64,000 bases of DNA from Burkholderia sp. PAMC 26561 (GTDB lineage Bacteria > Pseudomonadota > Gammaproteobacteria > Burkholderiales > Burkholderiaceae). Positions 25,625-34,744 of this stretch are shown piece after piece. The position numbers were made by a program, and so were the translations under genes. Positions within the stretch are counted from its first letter, which is position 1; every line of letters starts with the position of its first letter. The notes beneath the pieces are model-generated. The model was not told the DNA's origin. It did no database searches and worked only from the letters and a program-made list of their open reading frames with translations. Location of the stretch: contig NZ_CP014315.1 in NCBI RefSeq assembly GCF_001557535.2, positions 1,488,001 to 1,552,000 on the forward strand, in the 5' to 3' direction.

Positions 25625-26371
25625 ATGGAACAGCATCGGATTGTTTCGCAAGATGAATGGCTTGCTGCGCAAAAGGCGCACTTGGCCGAGGAAAAGGCGT
25701 TGACGCACGCACGCGATGCGCTTGCCGAAAAGCGCCGCGCGCTGCCATGGGTAAAAGTCGAAAAGCGCTATTCGTTCGATACTCCAGACGGCCGCAAGAC
25801 GCTCGCCGATCTCTTCAACGGACGCAGCCAGTTGATCGTGTATCACTTCATGCTGGGGCCGGACTGGGAAGCGGGATGCATCGGCTGCTCGTTCGTATCG
25901 GATCACATGGACGGAGCGTTGATGCATGTCGAGCAACGCGACGTTGCTTATGTCGCGGTATCGCGTGCGCCGCTCGGCAAGATCGAAGCCTTCAAGAAAC
26001 GCATGGGCTGGCACTTCAAATGGGTATCGTCGTTCGGCAGCGACTTCAATTTCGACCATCATGTATCGTTCACGCCCGAGCAGCGTGCCACGGGCAGGAT
26101 CGACTACAACTTCCAGATACACGAGACAAAGGAGCCCGGTTTCGATAGCGATGAAATGCCCGGCGTCAGCGTGTTCTACAAGGACGAAGCCGGCGATGTA
26201 TTCCGCACGTTCTCCGCATATGGACGCGGAGTCGAACCGCTGATCGGCGCGTATGACCTGCTCGACATCACGCCCAAGGGACGCGATGAAGAACATGGCA
26301 TGACGGACTGGATGCGGCATCACGATCGTTACGACAACCCAAAACATGAGTCGGGAGGATGTTGTCACTAG
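25625..26371 (+). CDS. DUF899 thioredoxin-like protein
   Basis: 248 residues. The pattern LPWVKVEKRYSFDTPDG, LIVYHFMLGPDWEAGCIGCSF, and FKWVSSFGSDFNFDHHVSF identifies the DUF899 family, whose core is a thioredoxin-like fold; CIGC stands at the redox-motif position. The C-terminus ends with a GGCCH cluster that could bind metal. It begins 20 bp after the SRPBCC gene behind a GGAGGA ribosome-binding site. A role in redox or stress response is often suggested but not established. Confidence 0.85.
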   Translation: MEQHRIVSQDEWLAAQKAHLAEEKALTHARDALAEKRRALPWVKVEKRYSFDTPDGRKTLADLFNGRSQLIVYHFMLGPDWEAGCIGCSFVSDHMDGALMHVEQRDVAYVAVSRAPLGKIEAFKKRMGWHFKWVSSFGSDFNFDHHVSFTPEQRATGRIDYNFQIHETKEPGFDSDEMPGVSVFYKDEAGDVFRTFSAYGRGVEPLIGAYDLLDITPKGRDEEHGMTDWMRHHDRYDNPKHESGGCCH

Positions 26372-26390
26372 CGCCAGTTGACCGCGTAAG

Positions 26391-26425
26391 TGAGTTGGCC
26401 TGAAGGGCGAAAACAGGCCGACTCA
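26391..26425. terminator. Stem-loop after the ArsR operon
   Basis: TGAGTTGGCCTG-N11-CAGGCCGACTCA forms a 12-bp stem with a single G-T wobble, 20 bp after the DUF899 stop. It is not followed by a T run. The rest of the 270-bp gap to the next gene holds a second imperfect repeat, GCTAACGCG-AAAAT-CGCATTAGC (26533-26555), possibly an operator of the ABC operon. Confidence 0.5.
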
Positions 26426-26641
26426 TTCATAGGCGCGCCCCTTCCCGCTAACGTTCAGTTCCCGCTCAGTCAACGTCTCCTTTCAACTTTCCTGATATCG
26501 AAAGCATTTTTAATTGGTTAAGCGCGTGACCGGCTAACGCGAAAATCGCATTAGCGTCAGGCTGCAAACGCGCGCTTGCCATGTCAGGCCGTCTTCGCGT
26601 CTGCCATTGAAAATTCCGCTTTCTTTCTGCCAGGTATTCCG

Positions 26642-27724
26642 ATGCCCACCTCCCCGACCCGGTCCCGTCTGCGCGGCCGTACACTGTACGTTGCCATAGC
26701 ATCGATAGCGGCGTCATTGCTGCTTCTGCAGAGCGGTTGCAATTCCCGCGACGCGGCCGCGAACGCCGCCACGAGCGCGGCGTCGACCAGCACCGCAGAA
26801 GCGACGAAAGTCACCTATTTCAAGTACCCCGACAATCCTGCGTTCGATCTCGTTTATCTGGCGGACAAGCTCGGCTACTTCGATGGTACGAGCACGCGTC
26901 CGAAGTATGTCGGCAAGGTATCGGCGCCGCAGATCATTCCTCTGGTCGGCACAGGCGAGATTGACTTCGGCACGCGCATGGTGCCCCTGGTCATTTCCGC
27001 GATCGCAAGCGGCGCCGACATCAAGGTCGTTTCCGCCGGCGGCGAGACCTTGCCCGACGCGCCCCATATGAAATATTTCTCGCGCAAGGATTCCGGCATC
27101 AGGCAGCCCAAGGACTTCGAAGGCAAGACCGTCGCATTCAATAGTTTTGGCGCGTGCGCGGAGTTCGTCACGAAGAAATATCTCTCGCAGCATGGCGTCG
27201 ATGTGTCGAAGGTGAACTGGCTGGTCGTGCCCGACAACCAGTCGCAACAGGCGCTGGTCACGAAGAACGTCGACGTTGCGATCATTCATCCGCCGTTTTC
27301 GGGCGCAGCGGAACATGACCCGCAGCTTCACAAGCTCTGGAGCGACTGGGACGAAGATCACGGCCTCGGCGGCATGGCGCCGTATAGCGTCAACGGCGCA
27401 TTCGCGCGCGCCCATCCACAAGCGGTGCGCGATTTCGTGACCGCGATCGCCAAAGCCGGGAACTGGGTCAATGCCCATCCGGATGAAGCACGCAAGCTGA
27501 CCGCCGAGCGGCTGGGGATCGACGTGGACGTAGTCGAGCGTTACGCCTACGTGAAGGACCTCGTGGTGACAACGCCGCCAATCCAGTACTACATCGATAT
27601 CCTCGAACAGGCAGGCAAGATTCCCAAAGGCAAGGTGAAGGTGGAAGACGTGTACACCAACGAATTCAACCCTTACGCGCAGCAAAAGTCTGCAAAGAAC
27701 GCGGCGGCGGAAGCGGCATCGTGA
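26642..27724 (+). CDS. ABC transporter substrate-binding lipoprotein (NrtA/SsuA/TauA type)
   Basis: 360 residues from ATG 26642. The N-terminus is basic and then hydrophobic, ending LLLLQSGC, a lipobox, so the mature protein is lipid-anchored at Cys near residue 36. The mature part matches NMT1/SsuA-like proteins: KYPDNPAFDLVYLADKLGYF, VGTGEIDFGTRMVPLVISAI, EGKTVAFNSFGACAEF. Ligands of this family include nitrate, sulfonates, taurine, thiamine precursors and aromatics, and I cannot choose among them. The stop overlaps the next GTG (GTGA), showing tight coupling. Confidence 0.88.
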   Translation: MPTSPTRSRLRGRTLYVAIASIAASLLLLQSGCNSRDAAANAATSAASTSTAEATKVTYFKYPDNPAFDLVYLADKLGYFDGTSTRPKYVGKVSAPQIIPLVGTGEIDFGTRMVPLVISAIASGADIKVVSAGGETLPDAPHMKYFSRKDSGIRQPKDFEGKTVAFNSFGACAEFVTKKYLSQHGVDVSKVNWLVVPDNQSQQALVTKNVDVAIIHPPFSGAAEHDPQLHKLWSDWDEDHGLGGMAPYSVNGAFARAHPQAVRDFVTAIAKAGNWVNAHPDEARKLTAERLGIDVDVVERYAYVKDLVVTTPPIQYYIDILEQAGKIPKGKVKVEDVYTNEFNPYAQQKSAKNAAAEAAS

Positions 27725-28566
27725 GCGGCACGCCTCTATCTCGCGACAAGATCGTCGCCGAGCATCTTGGACTGACCTACGTCGATCAGGGGACGCCGGG
27801 GCACGCGCGCAGCAACGCCGTGCTTCAGGATTTCAGCCTGTCGGTGCGGGAAGGCGAATTCCTCTCAGTGCTTGGACCAAGCGGTTGTGGCAAGTCGAGC
27901 TTTCTCAACATACTCGCCGGGCTCGTTCCACAGACAAAAGGCGATGTGCGCATCGACGGGCAGATCCTGACAGGCGTCAGCCGCAAGCTCGGTGTCGTGT
28001 TCCAGGGATACGCGCTGTTTCCGTGGCGTACGGTCATCGAGAATATCGAAATCGGTCTCGAGATCCGCGATGTCAAGCGCGCCGAACGCCGTGCAGAAGC
28101 CACGCGCTTCCTGGCGCTGGTCGGCTTGCAGGCGTACGGCAATCATTACCCGCACCAGCTTTCTGGCGGCATGCGCCAGCGCGTGGCCATTGCCCGCGCG
28201 CTGGCTTACGGACCCGAAGTCCTGTTGATGGACGAACCCTTCGGCGCGCTAGACGCACAAACGCGCGAGTCCTTGCAAAGCGAACTACTTGGCATTTGGG
28301 AGAAAAGCGCCAAGACAGTGGTCTTCATCACCCATAGCATCGATGAAGCGATCTTCTTGTCCGACCGCGTGGCGATCATGACGCGTGGTCCAGGCCGTGT
28401 GAAGGAAATCATCGACATACCGCTGCCGCGCCCGCGCGACGACTCCGTGCGCAACTCAACGGAATTCCTTGCGTTGCGGCAGCGCGCCTGGGCCCCGCTC
28501 AAGACCGAAGTCGCCGAAGCGCGCGACGTGCCTGCTCAAGAGCAAACGAGGACTGTCGATGCGTAA
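27721..28566 (+). CDS. ABC transporter ATP-binding protein (SsuB/TauB/NrtD type)
   Basis: 281 residues from GTG 27721. Walker A GPSGCGKSS, Q-loop VFQGYALFPWRTV, signature LSGGMRQRVAIARA, Walker B VLLMDEPFGALDAQTRE and switch histidine ITHSIDEA. GMRQR and FGALDAQTR are typical of the nitrate/sulfonate/taurine subfamily. Start overlaps the binding-protein stop and its end overlaps the permease start. Confidence 0.93.
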   Translation: MSGTPLSRDKIVAEHLGLTYVDQGTPGHARSNAVLQDFSLSVREGEFLSVLGPSGCGKSSFLNILAGLVPQTKGDVRIDGQILTGVSRKLGVVFQGYALFPWRTVIENIEIGLEIRDVKRAERRAEATRFLALVGLQAYGNHYPHQLSGGMRQRVAIARALAYGPEVLLMDEPFGALDAQTRESLQSELLGIWEKSAKTVVFITHSIDEAIFLSDRVAIMTRGPGRVKEIIDIPLPRPRDDSVRNSTEFLALRQRAWAPLKTEVAEARDVPAQEQTRTVDA

Positions 28567-29428
28567 TCGATTCACCGCTACCGTCCTCTTTCCTGCCCGC
28601 GAACAACACGCATCCGACGATTCGAAGGCAGCGGCACTGAAAGAGCCTTCGCGATGGCGCGCTCACGCAGTGCGCGTATTCGAACGCAGCATCGCACTGG
28701 CCGGATTTCTCGTGTTGTGGGAATTGCTGCCGCGCCTCGGCATTGTCAGCTCGGCGTATCTGAGCCCGCCATCCGCAGTCATGGTCGCAATTGCGCATCT
28801 TTTCGACAGCGGCGAAGTCTGGAAGCATATTGGCGCCAGTGCCTTCCGTTCTCTTGCGGGCTTGTTGCTTGCCGTGGCGGCCGGGATCATAGGCGGCTTC
28901 CTGCTTGGCTGGTTCCGGCGCGCCGAACGCATTGCCGATCCGCTGTATCAATTGCTGCGGCAAGTCTCCGCGTTCGCGTTGTTCCCCGTGTTCATGCTGT
29001 TCCTCGGTATCGGGGAATCGTCGAAGATCGCAATCATCGTATGGGCCGCCTTCTGGCCCGTCTTGCTCAACACCATTTCGGGCGTGAAGCAGGTCGAGCG
29101 AATCTTTATCGATTGCGCACGCTCCATGGGCGCAACACAAGGCTTTATTTTCGCGAAAGTCATCTTGCCGGCCGCCTTGCCGCAAATCCTGACAGGCGTC
29201 CGGCTCGCCGGCGCGTACAGCATCACTGCACTGGTCGCCGCAGAAATGATCGGCGCGCGCTCAGGGCTCGGCTTTTATACGCTCAACTCGCAGGAAACAT
29301 TTCAGATTCCCGATATGTACGCAGGCATCGTGCTGCTTGCATTGTTTGGTTTGCTGATCAATTACGGCCTGTCTTTGCTTGAGCGCAAACTGCTGCGCTG
29401 GCGTGTCGGCATCGCACAAAATGGCTAG
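28559..29428 (+). CDS. ABC transporter permease (SsuC/TauC/NrtB type)
   Basis: 289 residues from ATG 28559, overlapping the ATPase stop by 8 bp. Six hydrophobic segments; the ATPase-contact loop reads FIDCARSMGATQGFIFAKVILPAALPQILTGVR, of which the core ARSMGAT is the EAA-like motif of the family. Conserved YLSPPSAV and ALFPVFMLFLGIGESSK occur as in SsuC. Forms the homodimeric channel of the importer. Confidence 0.92.
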   Translation: MRNRFTATVLFPAREQHASDDSKAAALKEPSRWRAHAVRVFERSIALAGFLVLWELLPRLGIVSSAYLSPPSAVMVAIAHLFDSGEVWKHIGASAFRSLAGLLLAVAAGIIGGFLLGWFRRAERIADPLYQLLRQVSAFALFPVFMLFLGIGESSKIAIIVWAAFWPVLLNTISGVKQVERIFIDCARSMGATQGFIFAKVILPAALPQILTGVRLAGAYSITALVAAEMIGARSGLGFYTLNSQETFQIPDMYAGIVLLALFGLLINYGLSLLERKLLRWRVGIAQNG

Positions 29429-30290
29429 CCACGGTGTTGGCGTCTCCGCTTCCTCGCGAGGGCTGAGCATACGCACTCGGGGTTCCCTCTTTCTGCTGGC
29501 GCTCGTATTCATGGGCGTGATGTTGAGTCAGTTCGTCAGCCTTGAGAAGCCATTCGCCGCTGCCGCTCTGCGCGGCAAGCTGATCGTCGCAGTGCCGCCC
29601 CGCCCTGCGCCCGTGCTGACCGTCGGCCATGTGGATCGCGCGCTGCGCTCGCCCGACTCTTTTTCAGCGGCATTGGCTGCAGACCTGGGAGAACGTCTGG
29701 GACTGCCAGTGGAGTTGTTGCTCAGCGAGCCCGGGGCGGCGGCAACGGCCGTGGCAAGCGGCAAGGCGGATGTAGCAATCGACGGTTTGCCCTTCAGCCC
29801 GAATCCGGCCGTGTCTTTCTCGCCCGCCTCGTATGCGAGTGGCCGGGGCCAGGGACTGGTGCTTCGCCATGGACAGGTTCGCGACTGGGAAGGCTTGCGC
29901 GCAGGATCGATCTGCACATCGACAGGCAATGCGTACGGCACGCGCGCAGCGAAGCAATACGGTGCGCACCTGCTGACGTTCGACCGTCCGCTTGACGCGC
30001 TGCTGGCTTTCCAGGCCGGCGAATGTACCGCGCTGGTCGACGACGAACTCGTCATCAAAGCGTTACTGAAGCAACCCGACTGGAGCTACTACAGCGTCCT
30101 GCCGGGCGAAATCGCACCCGCGCCGTCATTTATCGCGACGCCCGGCGCCGATGCCGCAAGCATGCGTTTTGTGGATACCACCATCCGCGACTGGCGCCGG
30201 AGCCGATGGCTCACAACCGCGCGCGAGACGGTCGCCAAGCAACTTGCATTCGACATGTTTATCGCTGAGAACGACTTGTACTGTCACTGA
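29421..30290 (+). CDS. Membrane-anchored family 3 solute-binding protein
   Basis: 289 residues from ATG 29421, overlapping the permease stop. A single uncleaved-looking segment (LFLLALVFMGVMLSQFV, about 22-38) is followed by a periplasmic family 3 binding fold: RGKLIVAVPPRP, LAADLGERLGLPVELL, VASGKADVAIDGLPF, AGSICTSTGNAYGTRAAK, FQAGECTALVDDE. It differs in class from the lipoprotein encoded first in the operon. Role may be a second substrate receptor or a sensor; the family is usually associated with amino-acid or polar ligand importers. Confidence 0.75.
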   Translation: MASHGVGVSASSRGLSIRTRGSLFLLALVFMGVMLSQFVSLEKPFAAAALRGKLIVAVPPRPAPVLTVGHVDRALRSPDSFSAALAADLGERLGLPVELLLSEPGAAATAVASGKADVAIDGLPFSPNPAVSFSPASYASGRGQGLVLRHGQVRDWEGLRAGSICTSTGNAYGTRAAKQYGAHLLTFDRPLDALLAFQAGECTALVDDELVIKALLKQPDWSYYSVLPGEIAPAPSFIATPGADAASMRFVDTTIRDWRRSRWLTTARETVAKQLAFDMFIAENDLYCH

Positions 30291-30382
30291 CAAGCGCGAC
30301 CCCGCATGCCTCCGCATTAACCCGTCCCGCCGTAAACCCTGAGCGGGGAATTCTTGTAACCGCTCCATTCATCGCCTATCCT

Positions 30383-30396
30383 CTGAAACGTTTCAG
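30383..30396. promoter_or_regulatory. LacI-family operator 1 (CTGAAACGTTTCAG)
   Basis: Perfect 14-bp palindrome with central CG, the form bound by LacI/GalR proteins, 21 bp before the LacI gene start. Autoregulation is expected. Confidence 0.75.
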
Positions 30397-30417
30397 TCGA
30401 TGGCGAATGGATGATCC

Positions 30418-31458
30418 ATGAGCATGCCTGACAGAACTCCCCCTACGCTGCGCGATGTCGCGATTACGGCGAAGGTGTCTGTCGGCACAGCGTCGAAGGT
30501 GTTGTCCGGTGCTTCCGGAGTCAGCGCCGAGCGGGCGCGACGCGTCTGGGATGCGGCACGTCTGATCGGATACCGGCGCAACGAGATCGCCGCCGACCTG
30601 CGCCGCGGCCGTCCGACTTCCATTGGTCTGGTTCTTCCCGACCTCACCAACCAGTTCTTCGTCGACATTGCGCGCGCCCTCGAAAACCATGCGCTGCAGC
30701 ATGGTTATCAGCTCATCCTCGCCCATGCCAACGAAAACCCCGAACGTGAAACCGAGCGTATCCGCTTTGTGATGTCGCGTCAGGTCGCGGGCATGATCAT
30801 CATTCCATGCCGCGGGTACCAGCATGCAATAGCCGAGGCGCGGGAATGCAATGTGCCGCTTGTCATGGCCGATCGCGTAGACGATACCTTCCCGGCGAAC
30901 ACGGTGACGACCAACAGTCGCAGCGCATCCACCGACGGAACCGCCCACTTGATCGCGCTCGGCCATCAGCGCATCGCGTTCCTCGTCAACACCCTGGAAC
31001 TGGTGAACTCGCGAGAACGCGCGGAAGCTTATATGGATGCAATGCGCGAAGCGCATCTCGCCCGGCACATTGCAGTGATCGAATGCGGCATGACGGCCAT
31101 GCAAAGCCATGCCACCACGCTCAAGGTATTGAGCGGTTCCACGCGCCCGACCGCCCTCTTCACGGGTTGCAACGTCACGACGCTCGGCGCGCTGCGCGCC
31201 ATCCGCGATGCCGACTTGCAAATCCCATTAGACGTGTCGCTGCTTTCCTTCGATGACGCCCCCTGGATGTCCGTGCTGCGCCCGTATCTGACATCGATAA
31301 GTCAGCCCGTGGAGGCTATCGGCCATGCAATCTGGCAATTGATGCTCAAGCTGTTGAACGGCGAGCAAGACGAATTTGTTCACTTGCGCTTCAAAGCCGA
31401 ATTGCTGGTGCGTGAAAGCACAACGTATGTATCAGCCGAAACAGCCGTAACCGGATGA
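30418..31458 (+). CDS. LacI family transcriptional regulator
   Basis: 346 residues. HTH TLRDVAITAKVSVGTASKVLSG near 11-32, hinge with GYRRNEIAADLRRGRP, then effector domain SIGLVLPDLTNQFFVDIA, MIIIPCRGYQHAI, LFTGCNVTTLGALRAI, SLLSFDDAPWMSVL. The same operator occurs before this gene and again at its stop codon, ahead of the MFS transporter gene. It should therefore repress itself and the transporter until the transported compound or a metabolite binds. Confidence 0.92.
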   Translation: MSMPDRTPPTLRDVAITAKVSVGTASKVLSGASGVSAERARRVWDAARLIGYRRNEIAADLRRGRPTSIGLVLPDLTNQFFVDIARALENHALQHGYQLILAHANENPERETERIRFVMSRQVAGMIIIPCRGYQHAIAEARECNVPLVMADRVDDTFPANTVTTNSRSASTDGTAHLIALGHQRIAFLVNTLELVNSRERAEAYMDAMREAHLARHIAVIECGMTAMQSHATTLKVLSGSTRPTALFTGCNVTTLGALRAIRDADLQIPLDVSLLSFDDAPWMSVLRPYLTSISQPVEAIGHAIWQLMLKLLNGEQDEFVHLRFKAELLVRESTTYVSAETAVTG

Positions 31459-31467
31459 AACGTTTCA
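31456..31467. promoter_or_regulatory. LacI-family operator 2 (TGAAACGTTTCA)
   Basis: The 12-bp core of operator 1 recurs exactly, overlapping the LacI stop codon and 36 bp before the MFS transporter start. The pair defines a small two-gene regulon. Confidence 0.75.
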
Positions 31468-31502
31468 GACGAATCACAACTTGAAAACAGGAGACATGGC
31501 AA

Positions 31503-32837
31503 ATGGACCTCGAAAAAAGCACACTGACGCGCGTGACGGCGCGGCTAGTCCCCTTCCTGATGCTTTGTTATTTCATCGCTTATCTGGACCGCGTGAACGT
31601 GGGTTTTGCCGCGTTGCAGATGAACAAGGACCTCGGTTTTTCGCCCAGCGCGTTCGGCTTTGGCGCGGGGATTTTCTTCATCGCCTATTTCTTTTTCGAA
31701 GTGCCGTCCAATTTGTTGCTGGAAAAATTCGGTGCACGCAAATGGATCGCGCGGATCATGTTCACGTGGGGCATCCTCGCGGCCGCGATGGCTTTCATTC
31801 CGCATATCGCGCAATACACCGGGATGTCGTCCGCGCACGTCTTTTATACGCTGCGAGTGCTGCTCGGGATTGCTGAAGCGGGCTTCTTCCCCGGCATCAT
31901 CTTCTTGCTGACGCTCTGGTTTCCGGCGGCGTATCGCGGGCGTGTGGTCGGTTATTTCATGGTCGCGATCCCGCTCTCAACGGTCATCGGCGCGCCTATC
32001 TCCGGTGCGCTGCTGAATCTCGACAAACTCGGGGGCCTCGCGGGCTGGCAGTGGGTTTACCTGATCGAGGCATTGCCGGCGCTCTTCCTCGCGTTCGTAG
32101 TGTTTTTCTATCTCACCGACAAACCCGCCGACGCAAAGTGGCTCACCGACGACCAGCGTAACTGGCTCGTCAACCGGCAGGCCGAAGAGCGCCGCCAACG
32201 TGAAGCCGTGCGCAGCTTCAGCGTGAAGGAAGCCTTGTTCAATCCGCGCGTGCTCGCGGTGGCGCTGATTTACTTCGGTGCAAACGCAACGAACTACGGC
32301 CTGAGCTTTTTCCTGCCGCAGATCGTGAAAGGCTTCGGCCTGACGAATGTGCAGACGGGATTCGTCACGTCGCTGCCCTACATTGTCGGCGCAATCAGCA
32401 TGGTGTACTGGGGCCGTCACTCGGATCGCAAGCTCGAACGCAAATGGCATGTGGCGATTGCGCTGCTGGTCGCGGCGGGCGGGATTGCGGCATCCACTGC
32501 GCTGGATAATCCGGTGCTGAAGATGCTTGCGCTTTCCATTGCCGGGTTCGGCATCTTCGGTTGCCTGCCGGTGATCTGGACCTTGCCTGCCGCGTTTCTC
32601 TCAGGAGCGGCGGCCGCCGGTGGTATTGCAGCGGTGAACTCGCTGGGCAACCTGGCGGGATTCTTCGGGCCTTATGCGATGGGCTGGATCAAGGACAGTA
32701 CTGGCAGCTTCGCCGCCGGCTTGTTGTGTCTGTCGGGCGCGGGGCTGGTCGGTGTTGCGGCCGTGTTGCTACTTAAACACGATACCGCCCTGGAGAACGC
32801 GCCGCGCGGGACGTTTGTCGAGGAACGCCACACGTGA
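31503..32837 (+). CDS. MFS transporter, anion:cation symporter (ACS) family
   Basis: 444 residues with about 12 membrane segments. The first carries YFIAYLDRVNVGFAAL, typical of the tartrate/phthalate/glucarate branch (TtuB, GudP). FFFEVPSNLLLEKFGARKWIARI and FPGIIFLLTLWFPAAYRGRVVG follow. Proton-coupled import of an organic acid or sugar acid is expected. Controlled by the LacI regulator upstream through operator 2. No catabolic enzyme lies next to it. Confidence 0.9.
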   Translation: MDLEKSTLTRVTARLVPFLMLCYFIAYLDRVNVGFAALQMNKDLGFSPSAFGFGAGIFFIAYFFFEVPSNLLLEKFGARKWIARIMFTWGILAAAMAFIPHIAQYTGMSSAHVFYTLRVLLGIAEAGFFPGIIFLLTLWFPAAYRGRVVGYFMVAIPLSTVIGAPISGALLNLDKLGGLAGWQWVYLIEALPALFLAFVVFFYLTDKPADAKWLTDDQRNWLVNRQAEERRQREAVRSFSVKEALFNPRVLAVALIYFGANATNYGLSFFLPQIVKGFGLTNVQTGFVTSLPYIVGAISMVYWGRHSDRKLERKWHVAIALLVAAGGIAASTALDNPVLKMLALSIAGFGIFGCLPVIWTLPAAFLSGAAAAGGIAAVNSLGNLAGFFGPYAMGWIKDSTGSFAAGLLCLSGAGLVGVAAVLLLKHDTALENAPRGTFVEERHT

Positions 32838-32855
32838 AGGGTGTGATGTAGCTTT

Positions 32856-32883
32856 CGCTTGCGATGGTCGGCCATCGCAAGCG
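32856..32883. terminator. 12-bp stem-loop between convergent genes
   Basis: CGCTTGCGATGG-TCGG-CCATCGCAAGCG is a perfect stem with a tetraloop, located in the 56-bp gap between the MFS gene (+) and the kinase gene (-). Neither side has a T run; it probably serves both directions. Confidence 0.6.
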
Positions 32884-32893
32884 ACCGGAACCT

Positions 32894-34096
32894 TTAATCC
32901 GGCGATCTGGAGACGCGCCCGCGGCTCTCAAGATGATCGAGCAACGCCCTTCCCGCCGGCTCGGAGAACCATCGCGCGTGTCCGAGCAGATAACCATCGT
33001 ACGCAACCTCCGCGTTCTCCGGCGACCCTAGCGTAGCGTGAAAATAAGCAACCTCGGAAAGCGCGAACTCCGCATGTACGATTGGCAATAAAGCCACCAG
33101 CGCCGCGTATTCATCACCGGACAAGGGCGTGATCGACTCATACCCGTTCAGCAACGCGTCGATATGATCGAGATGCACGCGCCGTGTGTCTTGCGCGGAT
33201 AACCACTCGATGGCATTTCGCTCGATCGCAACCGCGAGATCGTAGACCGCGCACGTCCGGTCGGATAGACCAAAATCCAGGATGGTGCTGACTTGCGCGC
33301 CGGGTGTGCTACCGGTCCAGAGAAGGTTAGAAGCGTGCCAGTCGCCATGTGTCCACAGCGGGCGCAATCCGGGCAGGAAAGGCGCCAGCCGCGCATGCCA
33401 GGGCAAGATAACCTCTGACACGTCCGAACGCCAGTCACGCGCTCCCAGGGCGCGAACCAGCAAGGGCTGTGCGTCGATCCACCTGTCGAGTGCGCCGATC
33501 AGATCGGATTCATTGAGCGCCCGAAAACTCGAGAGCAGCGGACGAATGGCGCGCGCCGGTGCGGCGTAATCGCGCGCAGCAATGTGCAAGCGCGCGAGCA
33601 TATGGCCCGCCGCAAACGCATGGGAAGTATCGGCGAAGGGCGTCCATGACATCGCTTTCCGATACACATCCGCCCCACCCGCCGCACGATGAACCTCGTA
33701 TGTCCATTCGCCTTGAGTCACTGCCGTGGCGCCGTCAGGCATCGCGATGATGTCGGCAACGGGCAGCCCACGTGACGCGAGATGTGCGATGAAAGCATGC
33801 TCTTCGGCGAGCCCTTCCACGTCGCGGATTTTCACATGATGCCGTTTCACGAAAAACTCGTTGCCGTTCGCCGTCGTGATCAGCACGGCCGCCGAGAACG
33901 GCCGGGGGCTGTGCCACGTTAAGCCGGCCAAGGGACCAATCGAAGGAAACCTGCCAAGCACCGCCTCGACTTCTTCGCGCGTGATCAACGGCCAGTCGCG
34001 CTCGGCCTGCTCGCCATCGACACCGAATTGCAGGGGCGCGATATCGGCGGATGGTGCATCCGAAGCGATTGATTTCAACGGCTTTCCTGTCGACAT
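32894..34096 (-). CDS. APH-family phosphotransferase, putative vitamin kinase
   Basis: 400 residues from ATG 34096, 7 bp after the pnuC stop; the longer frame to 34150 would overlap pnuC. Kinase-like fold: N-lobe with FFVKRHHVKI (ATP-binding lysine), catalytic loop THGDWHASNLLW (HGDxHxxN), and metal-binding DFGLSDR. Relatives include aminoglycoside, choline and homoserine kinases and the thiamine kinase ThiK. As the third gene after a TonB receptor and PnuC, it is best read as trapping an imported nucleoside or vitamin by phosphorylation. No thiamine riboswitch is seen upstream, so nicotinamide riboside is at least as likely as thiamine. Resistance function is improbable. Confidence 0.75.
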   Translation of the reverse strand: MSTGKPLKSIASDAPSADIAPLQFGVDGEQAERDWPLITREEVEAVLGRFPSIGPLAGLTWHSPRPFSAAVLITTANGNEFFVKRHHVKIRDVEGLAEEHAFIAHLASRGLPVADIIAMPDGATAVTQGEWTYEVHRAAGGADVYRKAMSWTPFADTSHAFAAGHMLARLHIAARDYAAPARAIRPLLSSFRALNESDLIGALDRWIDAQPLLVRALGARDWRSDVSEVILPWHARLAPFLPGLRPLWTHGDWHASNLLWTGSTPGAQVSTILDFGLSDRTCAVYDLAVAIERNAIEWLSAQDTRRVHLDHIDALLNGYESITPLSGDEYAALVALLPIVHAEFALSEVAYFHATLGSPENAEVAYDGYLLGHARWFSEPAGRALLDHLESRGRVSRSPD

Positions 34097-34103
34097 GACC
34101 GGC

Positions 34104-34706
34104 TCAGGCTGCGTGCGGCGTCTGCGCCGGTTCGACACGCGCCGCCGCACGGCTCCAGTCGCGCAATCCGATCACGGCCAATGCGACGAACAGTGCATAG
34201 AGACCTGAGGTCGGATAAAGACCCTTGAAAAGAAACATCCCGACGTACACAACGTCCACTGCGATCCAGAGCCACCATGACGCGATATAACGCCGCGCCG
34301 TCCAGTATTGTGCGACGAGGCTGAACGCCGTCAACGACGCATCCACGTACGGCAACGCGGCGTCCGTGAACCGCGCCATCAACGACCCGAGCACCGCGCT
34401 TCCAATGACCGCAAGCAGCAGGCCCATCAGTAGCGCCTTTGGCGTAACCGCCTGCACGCGCACCTCGCCGGAATCCACTTGCGTGTTCCGTTTTCCCTGC
34501 TCGAGCCAGACCCACCACCCATAGACCTGCAGGACCGCGAAAGCGCCTTGCAGAAGCATGTCGGAGTAAAGCTTTGCATCGAAAAAAATCCAGCCGTACA
34601 GCGCCACCGACGCCAGTCCCACCGGCCAGCAAAGCATCCGGCGTCGCGCAGTCAGCCAGATTGCAAGCGCGCTCACAATCACACCGATGATTTCAAGCAC
34701 GGACAT
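34104..34706 (-). CDS. pnuC: PnuC-family vitamin transporter
   Basis: 200 residues, about seven hydrophobic segments. Family traits: LTARRRMLCWPVGLASVALYGWIFF, the tryptophan-rich VYGWWVWLEQG, and QYWTARRYIASWWLWIAVD. PnuC proteins facilitate diffusion of nicotinamide riboside; close homologues PnuT and PnuX carry thiamine and riboflavin, and the subtype cannot be settled by eye. It lies 38 bp after the TonB receptor gene and 7 bp before the kinase gene, forming an uptake-and-trap operon. Confidence 0.88.
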   Translation of the reverse strand: MSVLEIIGVIVSALAIWLTARRRMLCWPVGLASVALYGWIFFDAKLYSDMLLQGAFAVLQVYGWWVWLEQGKRNTQVDSGEVRVQAVTPKALLMGLLLAVIGSAVLGSLMARFTDAALPYVDASLTAFSLVAQYWTARRYIASWWLWIAVDVVYVGMFLFKGLYPTSGLYALFVALAVIGLRDWSRAAARVEPAQTPHAA

Positions 34707-34744
34707 TGTGTTGGCCTCGGTCCAAGGATGCGTGGAAGACGTTT

